A stretch of 64,000 nt of DNA from Spirochaetia bacterium (GTDB lineage Bacteria; Spirochaetota; UBA4802; UBA5550), in contig VFJS01000031.1 of NCBI GenBank assembly GCA_009885955.1, positions 1-64,000 on the forward strand, in the 5' to 3' direction. Of this stretch, positions 58,188 through 64,000 are shown in pieces. The stretch's first letter is position 1. Each line of letters begins with the position of its first letter. The notes under the pieces were generated by a model. The model searched no databases and was not told the origin of the DNA. It saw nothing but the letters and a program-made list of their open reading frames with translations. A program made the position numbers and the translations under genes.

Positions 58188-59606
58188 TCAGCCCGGATAT
58201 CTGTAGCCGCTGCTGAACCCCGCCTTATAAATCGCCTCCTGCGCTTTTAATGAGAGGTTGCTGAATTTCAGGGTGGAGTTAATCTCCGAAATTACATCTG
58301 CAGCATAGACCATTCTCTGATCAGTCATGGAAATCTTTACGGGATAAAAGCGTTTCTGGTCCCGGTATGAATAGGTAGTCAATACGGCCAGGTCCCTTCC
58401 GAAGACGTAGTCAATGTTCCTCAGCATCGTAAGTATCCTGGAACCCACATTATCGTTGAAGTCGTTCCACTGCATCATCTCTCCGTTCACCTCGATGTTT
58501 ATGTGGACAAGGAGCTGATGATCCTGCCGGTACCTTATCCTGTTCTTTTCTATGACCTGCTTCCCCACGCTGAGGGCATCCATGTCGTCCCCCCTCCCGG
58601 TTTTTACCAGCACCGCCTTGTTCCTGGGGAGCGTTTCAAACCCGTCACCGTAACAGATGAGTTCCTCTGCATGGTCAAGGTGGGAGTCCAGTTCCGCCGG
58701 GCTGAGCCTGGCTATCATGCCGGTCTGATACAGGGCATAGGTTATGTTCCATATAACCTGGTAGAGCATGGGGCCGATAAGGTTCCCGGGAATGGAGGCC
58801 CTGTCCAGGGTGATAAATATATAGTCCAGTATGTCGGGCCGGATAAGTCTTTTCAGATCGCCACGGTCCTTCCTTATTATTGAAGTGATCTCCCTGAGGA
58901 GATAGTTCTGCATGTTCAGGCATGTCTGGAAATTCGTAAAAAAACCGGGCTGCTCACCGGAAAGGAGGTCCTCAGGGGTCTTGTGGTCCACGTAACGCGA
59001 AGTGGCAACATCATTTATTTTGTTCAGAAGAAAAAATTCATGAAACACATCCCTGGGTTTCTTCAGATTGCAGTAACGTATCACATCCTCGGAGTCGAGC
59101 CTGACGTTTCCGGGAAATATCAGAGTTTCAGCCATGATGTCGGTGTTCGTATCACCCCCGAAGACATAGAGCTCAGATTCACTGTAGGTTTTCCGGACTT
59201 CAGCCACCTGGGCCTCAACGGACTTCAGCGCTTCGGCATCGTTGGAATTGTGCGCAGCGCAGCCAAGGCCCCGCGGCGAATGGTGCATGAAGGCGATAAA
59301 AATTGCCGGGGTCTCGGGTGTATTAAAATGGGCGTCTTTGACAACCCGGTCTATGCGGTTCCAGAACCAGAAGTTACTTTTGTCCAGGGAAACCCTGTTC
59401 CCGTCAGTACGGCCGAAAAGAATGGTGGTAGGGGGATATCCTTTCGCCTTGCTGCCGTGGACCCTGCCGTCGATGCATTTCATTACAATGATCTTCGGGG
59501 CCCTTGCAGTGAATTCGGCTATTACATTTCTCATCCTCTCCAGAGTGTCGGAATCGGAAATATTCTCAGAGAGATACTTATGGAAAAAATCGTAGGCTGA
59601 CTTCAT
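58188..59606 (-). CDS. Uncharacterised protein with carbonic-anhydrase-like CxDxR motif
   Basis: 'IVMKCIDGRVHGSKAKGYPPTTILFGRTDGNRV', 'FMHHSPRGLGCAAHNSNDA'; start MKSAYDFFHKY with GGGGAGGGG upstream. Confidence 0.5.
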   Translation of the reverse strand: MKSAYDFFHKYLSENISDSDTLERMRNVIAEFTARAPKIIVMKCIDGRVHGSKAKGYPPTTILFGRTDGNRVSLDKSNFWFWNRIDRVVKDAHFNTPETPAIFIAFMHHSPRGLGCAAHNSNDAEALKSVEAQVAEVRKTYSESELYVFGGDTNTDIMAETLIFPGNVRLDSEDVIRYCNLKKPRDVFHEFFLLNKINDVATSRYVDHKTPEDLLSGEQPGFFTNFQTCLNMQNYLLREITSIIRKDRGDLKRLIRPDILDYIFITLDRASIPGNLIGPMLYQVIWNITYALYQTGMIARLSPAELDSHLDHAEELICYGDGFETLPRNKAVLVKTGRGDDMDALSVGKQVIEKNRIRYRQDHQLLVHINIEVNGEMMQWNDFNDNVGSRILTMLRNIDYVFGRDLAVLTTYSYRDQKRFYPVKISMTDQRMVYAADVISEINSTLKFSNLSLKAQEAIYKAGFSSGYRYPG

Positions 59607-59810
59607 GTAATCCCCTCCCCTGATATGCAAGGATAATCATGGTGATAATGGAATAGATAAAAAATCAAATGATTTTTTACCGATCAATTGATAAATTTAG
59701 CTTGCCATGCATGAAGATTATTCAGAAATAATAATTTTATCAGGCATATTAATACTTTGAAAGTTTGATAGATTGAAGAGATGTATAATTAAGCGGGGAT
59801 ATCAAGAGAC

Positions 59811-60050
59811 ATGAAAAATGATGATGTCTGCAGGCACAGAAGGCTCCATCTTGTCACAGGAGACCCGGCCAGGCTGAGGTGCAGGAAATGCCACCTGACG
59901 ATACGGGTTGAGGAGTTATCCGCTGAATTCTGCCCGGAATGCTTCGAAAAGGACGGGGTGAAGAGAAATGACTTCGAAAAAATTGAAATCAGGGAAAAGG
60001 GTTCCTATAAATACCGGTGCGAAGACTGCGGGATTATGATAGAGGGATAA
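59811..60050 (+). CDS. Small zinc-ribbon protein
   Basis: 'CRKCH..CPEC..CEDCG' CxxC pairs in 79 aa. Confidence 0.65.
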   Translation: MKNDDVCRHRRLHLVTGDPARLRCRKCHLTIRVEELSAEFCPECFEKDGVKRNDFEKIEIREKGSYKYRCEDCGIMIEG

Positions 60051-60062
60051 AGGGGGGACTGA

Positions 60063-60120
60063 ATGCCCTCACCCGCGCTCTGCGCGCCCTCTCCCATTAG
60101 GGCGAGGGCTTCTTTTTTTT
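60063..60120. terminator. Repeat-derived hairpin followed by a T-run
   Basis: 'gccctcacccgcgctctgcgcgccctctcccattagggcgagggcttctttttttt'; same word as the TIR of 14368-14672. Confidence 0.65.
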
Positions 60121-60161
60121 TGCGGCTTTTTTATTAATCCTATAGATAAAATGATAAATTG

Positions 60162-60680
60162 TTATAAAGTCCCAAACCGGCCGAGTAATTCCGATGAAAC
60201 CTTAAAAAACCATCTGTCCAATTCGGGTAAATCATGGGGAAAATTCTGTACAGGCAATTCGTCCTTTGAAAAGAGCTTCACGTCAAGGGTTTCGATGATA
60301 TCCCTGTCCGGTGACCCTCCGGTTATTATCCCCTTATAGATAAGAAAAACAACCCCGGCATCCGGTTGAGACTGCACCCCTATGAGCCGCTCTATCTTTA
60401 TATCGTATCCTGTCTCTTCGCGCACTTCCCGCGCCGCGCCATCCTCCACAGTCTCGTCTATTTCTATATATCCCGACGGCGGAGCCCAGTATCCCTGTAG
60501 GGGCTTGTTGGCACGCTTGACAAGCAGAACCCTATCCCCTTCGGTGACAATGACAACGGCTACGGGCAGAGGATTTTGAAATACGATATGCCTGCAATTA
60601 CCGCAAACCTGACGCTCCCTTCCGGAAACCATTTCATGGGAGAGAAGATGACCGCACTGTGAGCAAAATTTCATGGCCAT
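60162..60680 (-). CDS. NUDIX hydrolase with N-terminal zinc ribbon
   Basis: 'FCSQCGHLL..CGNCRHIVFQNPLPV' and Nudix box 'GYIEIDETVEDGAAREVREETGY'. Confidence 0.94.
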   Translation of the reverse strand: MAMKFCSQCGHLLSHEMVSGRERQVCGNCRHIVFQNPLPVAVVIVTEGDRVLLVKRANKPLQGYWAPPSGYIEIDETVEDGAAREVREETGYDIKIERLIGVQSQPDAGVVFLIYKGIITGGSPDRDIIETLDVKLFSKDELPVQNFPHDLPELDRWFFKVSSELLGRFGTL

Positions 60681-61130
60681 ATAAAATCAGAACCTCCCGG
60701 TAAGCCCCATGAAATGTACATCACCGGTTATGGATTGACCGGTCATATAATCAGGGATTCTGCCGTGACGGACAAGATGTACCTCAGGCCGGCATATGCT
60801 TACAGAATGATTTGCATCCATGCATACATGGTTTCATTATACAGTTCCATATGTCAATTTAAAAAATGCGCATAGATCCGGCCAACTGGAAATTTACTTT
60901 TATCATATATATCATATCACATTTATTATTGACAAAAAATACCGGCCAGCATTATATACAAAAATTTCCATTATAGAATTTTTTTCTATATACAGAATGT
61001 ACGGTTATTGTCAAAATCTGATTTTAAAAATGTATGATAATATATCATTCCAATTTTTGTAAAATTAAAATCAACAAAGAGAGAAGTGGTTAAATCATGA
61101 ATATTGAAGGTCCTCATATAAGGCGAATAC

Positions 61131-61961
61131 ATGGCAAAAAGTGAGTTTACATTACCTATAAAAGAAAAAAAATCGTCATACCGGCCCATAGTACCTGCTG
61201 TAGAACAGGCAATCAGGATATTAATACACCTGGGCAAAAGCACAAAAAACAAGCAGACACTGACTGAAATATGCGGCCACACGGGCATCCATAAAAGTAC
61301 GGTATATTCCATCTTAAACACGCTTAAACAATTCGGCTTCATAGAAAAAGAGCCCGATTCAAAAACCTATTCAGTTGGCCCGGGACTTGTTATATCAGCC
61401 CGGAGCTTTCTCGTTAACCTGGACCAGAAGGAGATCGTCGGGCCTTTCCTGAAAAAACTGGCCGAGGAAACAAGCAGCACTGCCCTGCTGTGCCTCATCA
61501 ATGCTGAGGACCAGGTGTATGTGGCAGGCAAGCATGAAGGAAACCAGGACATAGGCTTCACAATCCGACGCGGTTTTACCTTCCATATCACCCACGGGGC
61601 CATCGGAAAATCTATTGTGGCATTTATGCAGGAACCGGAAAGGGAAAAAATATTATCAGGCAAAAAATTATATTTCTACAACAGGGAAGGAAATATAAAC
61701 TCCAGCCGATTAAAGAGGGAACTGTCACTGTGCAGAAAAAACGGCTTTGCAGAAGACCCGGGAGAAATGCACAGGGGAATAAATTCCGTAAGCTCGCCCC
61801 TGTTCGGCCCCATGGAAAAAATGCTGGGGTGCATCCTCCTTATCGGAAATTATCAGGATGCATTAATCAGGGAATATGGCCGCAAGGTATCAGCAGCCGC
61901 CAGAGAAATTTCTTACCGGCTCGGTGCCGATGTATCACAGATATATGAAACAACGAAATAG
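61131..61961 (+). CDS. IclR-family transcriptional regulator
   Basis: wHTH 'TLTEICGHTGIHKSTVYSILNTLKQFGFIEKEPDSKTYSVGPGL'; effector domain 'GINSVSSPLFGP'. Confidence 0.93.
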   Translation: MAKSEFTLPIKEKKSSYRPIVPAVEQAIRILIHLGKSTKNKQTLTEICGHTGIHKSTVYSILNTLKQFGFIEKEPDSKTYSVGPGLVISARSFLVNLDQKEIVGPFLKKLAEETSSTALLCLINAEDQVYVAGKHEGNQDIGFTIRRGFTFHITHGAIGKSIVAFMQEPEREKILSGKKLYFYNREGNINSSRLKRELSLCRKNGFAEDPGEMHRGINSVSSPLFGPMEKMLGCILLIGNYQDALIREYGRKVSAAAREISYRLGADVSQIYETTK

Positions 61962-61974
61962 CAGGCATTAAAAT

Positions 61975-62688
61975 TTATCTGGAGAGCAATGGTAGTATCT
62001 GATCAAGGGAGGATATTTCAATATCCGCAGAGAGTTTCGGGAAACCGTAAGGCCACCTCTCTCCTCCGCGTAAATAACATACTGCCATATCCGCTGCCCG
62101 GGCTGCTGCGACATCATTTCTGGAGTCCCCTACAAAGATGGTTTCTCCCGGTTCCATGCCTAATGACTTCAGCCCCTTTACAAGCCCTTCATGGTGCGGC
62201 TTAAGCATTAAGACATCATTTCGAGTCACCATGTTTTCAAAACATCCATCCAGGCTGAACAAGGGAAGAGCCTTCTGAATGCAGATCCTCCCGACACTTG
62301 TCACAAGTCCCATCCTGAATCCGCCGTCCAGGAGCATCCTCAGGGTATTGAGGGTCTCAGGGTAAAGGCTCCACCTTGTCAGGGCATCGGCATCATACCT
62401 GTCATAGATCCTGTTGATAATCTCCATGGCGCTGGCGATTTCATGAGAACTCTTTCCATGCGCATGCATCCCCTGCGTCATGTTATAGATTGCCGCATAG
62501 TCAGGAGAGTACCCATACCATTCTTTCAGGAAACCGATTTCCGAAATCAGGGCAAAAGTCTCATTCACCGCGTCATCAAGCTTCCATTGAAAATCAACAA
62601 GGGTCCCCTCATAATCAAAAAGAACTCCCCTGATTTTACCAGGGGATATTTTCTCTGCATTTGAGTTAATGGAGGTCAACCATTCCAC
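61975..62688 (-). CDS. HAD-family hydrolase
   Basis: 'GVLFDYEGTLVDFQWKLDD', 'LVTSVGRICIQKAL', 'IFVGDSRNDVAAARAADM'. Confidence 0.88.
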   Translation of the reverse strand: MEWLTSINSNAEKISPGKIRGVLFDYEGTLVDFQWKLDDAVNETFALISEIGFLKEWYGYSPDYAAIYNMTQGMHAHGKSSHEIASAMEIINRIYDRYDADALTRWSLYPETLNTLRMLLDGGFRMGLVTSVGRICIQKALPLFSLDGCFENMVTRNDVLMLKPHHEGLVKGLKSLGMEPGETIFVGDSRNDVAAARAADMAVCYLRGGERWPYGFPKLSADIEISSLDQILPLLSR

Positions 62689-63236
62689 CTGGTGAAAAGA
62701 TCATGGCTTATTTCCAGATAATCAAAAATCTTTCCAATTGTCTGATGTATAATATCTTCAATGGTCTTTGGATTGTGATAAAAAGAGGGGACTGGCGGCA
62801 GTATGTGGGCACCCATGTCAGCAGCCTTGTACATTAATTTCAAATGGCCCTTATGCAGAGGGGTTTCCCTGACAACGAGGACAAGTTTTCTCTTCTCCTT
62901 TAATGTCACATCTGCGGCCCGTACGAGTAGATTATCAGTGTAACAGTTGGCTATTCCCGATAAGGATTTTATTGTACACGGAATTACTACCATCGCATGC
63001 GTGAGAAAAGATCCGCTGGAAACCGGCGCTCCCATATTCCCATAGTCATGGTTAAAATCCGCCAGATTGATAACATCTTCAGCGCTCCAGTCTGTTTCTA
63101 TATGTATATTTTTTTTAGCCGAATCCGTAAGAATAAGATGGGTTTCAACATCACTCTTTTTCAACTGCCTGAGAAGTTCGATCCCGTATATAACACCGCT
63201 TGCGCCGGAAATACCTATAATTATCTTTTTTTTCAT
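62676..63236 (-). CDS. ubiX: Flavin prenyltransferase, UbiX family
   Basis: 'IIIGISGASGVIYGIELLRQLKK', 'GSFLTHAMVVIPCTIKSLSGIANCYTDNLLVRAADVTLKEKRKLVLVVRETPLHKGHL'. Confidence 0.96.
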   Translation of the reverse strand: MKKKIIIGISGASGVIYGIELLRQLKKSDVETHLILTDSAKKNIHIETDWSAEDVINLADFNHDYGNMGAPVSSGSFLTHAMVVIPCTIKSLSGIANCYTDNLLVRAADVTLKEKRKLVLVVRETPLHKGHLKLMYKAADMGAHILPPVPSFYHNPKTIEDIIHQTIGKIFDYLEISHDLFTRWNG

Positions 63237-63260
63237 TCAATCTTCTCCATAAAATTACTT

Positions 63261-63326
63261 GCCCTCACCCGCTTCGACAGGTGCTACACTGAGCTATGCC
63301 GAAGTGCTCAGAGCACCGTACTGAAG
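63261..63326. repeat. Composite dispersed repeat 'gccctcaccc' + 'gcttcgacaggtgctacactgagctatgccgaagtgctcagagcaccgtactgaagga'
   Basis: Begins with the TIR word of 14368-14672; internal inverted words 'gaagtgctc / gagcacc'. Confidence 0.65.
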
Positions 63327-63700
63327 GATAATTTTATTTTATCTATAATCAGCACAACAAGGTCCCTGCTGTTTATTCCGACTTTTTTCAAACCGTCTTC
63401 TGATATGCCGTCCCAGTGCATTCCGGCTGTCACTACGACATTTGTTTTGAATGCAGCCGAAATTGTTTCCGATGCGAGCTTGGCAATTTCATCCTCTTTA
63501 TGCGATAAAAAACAGAAAACCGATGCCGTTGAACTTGTGATATCAGGGTCCTTCAGGCTTGGCCTGGGCTGCGCAACTGCCACAGCTCCGATATGCGGCC
63601 TCTCCCCTCCATAGACGGCTATCAGCAAATCATCCCCAATCGACTTAATACTTGCTTCAAGATCATATTCGCCGCTGACTGTTCTTACAATGGCATCCAT
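63308..63700 (-). CDS. LpdD-like protein (prenylated-flavin decarboxylase accessory family)
   Basis: 'GDDLLIAVYGGERPHIGAVAVAQPRPSLKDPDITSSTASVFCFLSHKEDEIAKLASETISAAFKTNVVVTAGMHWDGIS'; adjacent to ubiX. Confidence 0.75.
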   Translation of the reverse strand: MDAIVRTVSGEYDLEASIKSIGDDLLIAVYGGERPHIGAVAVAQPRPSLKDPDITSSTASVFCFLSHKEDEIAKLASETISAAFKTNVVVTAGMHWDGISEDGLKKVGINSRDLVVLIIDKIKLSFSTVL

Positions 63701-63709
63701 AATAATCTG

Positions 63710-64000
63710 TCACTCGTCCTCAGTGGTTATATTATATCCGAGGTCTTCCAATTGTGTTATAATCTTATTCCTGTTGTCTGATTTAAGGCGTATGTAAAGC
63801 CTTCTTTTCCCGGAATCGGACTGTTTCAGGGTAAAAAGACTGTACAGGCTGCCGCCGGAATTATAGATACTCTGAATAATTTCATTCACATGAGTGCTTT
63901 CAATAACTTCACCCTCTATGCTGATCCCATGAACATCTTCATCAATCCCCAGGATCTGTGACAGTGAGTTATATATGTCAAGATCGGATACGGTACCGAC
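63710..64000 (-). CDS. CBS-domain protein, C-terminal part (runs off the window end)
   Basis: Manual translation of the minus strand: 'VGTVSDLDIYNSLSQILGIDEDVHGISIEGEVIESTHVNEIIQSIYNSGGSLYSLFTLKQSDSGKRRLYIRLKSDNRNKIITQLEDLGYNITTEDE*'; CBS end plus ACT-like tail. Confidence 0.65.
   Translation of the reverse strand, partial: VGTVSDLDIYNSLSQILGIDEDVHGISIEGEVIESTHVNEIIQSIYNSGGSLYSLFTLKQSDSGKRRLYIRLKSDNRNKIITQLEDLGYNITTEDE

Noticed and set aside
58188-59606. Carboxysome locus
   Set aside because: No shell proteins or Rubisco nearby; only a carbonic-anhydrase-like motif is visible.
61975-63236. ubiX as part of menaquinone/ubiquinone biosynthesis with the men operon
   Set aside because: 15 kb away, separate orientation, paired with LpdD-like and IclR genes, and the men pathway does not require it in this operon context.

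Overview
This 64-kb window looks like a chromosomal segment of an environmental Gram-negative bacterium. It has many lipoproteins and outer-membrane proteins plus Bat, MORN, FecR and NADase-type glycan-binding families. That mix suggests a spirochaete-like organism, but taxonomy is inference only. In order, the window contains: a type I restriction-modification operon (hsdR, a GxxExxY gene, hsdM, hsdS) full of degenerate 'CTCTGCGCCCTCTGCGAGAAA / TCTCGCAAAGTTCGC' repeats; a GC-rich array of perfect inverted repeats abutting sbcC, then sbcD; a HEAT/SH3 protein and a sulfatase-like membrane protein; three NADase-type glycan-binding-like or SH3 secreted proteins in a row; mazG; a hybrid histidine kinase; a moxR/DUF58/bat operon; assorted secreted proteins, including a zinc-ribbon/TM/bulb-lectin protein, a Cys-rich protein and a MORN lipoprotein; a menF-D-B-C-E-H menaquinone cluster; a FecR lipoprotein; an ABC-2 transporter; a VIT/VWA/DUF2135 lipoprotein; a GAF/HD-GYP protein; a divergent protein with carbonic-anhydrase-like motifs; and an IclR / HAD / UbiX / LpdD-like / CBS(partial) locus. 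The most unusual signal is that short dispersed repeat families overlap coding sequence. One copy is translated in frame inside the hsdS linker. Others supply the C-terminal codons and, in most cases, the stop region of hsdS, hsdM, a methyltransferase gene and the lpdD-like gene. No tRNA, rRNA or CRISPR array was recognised. All family calls are by eye from motifs, with no database search.
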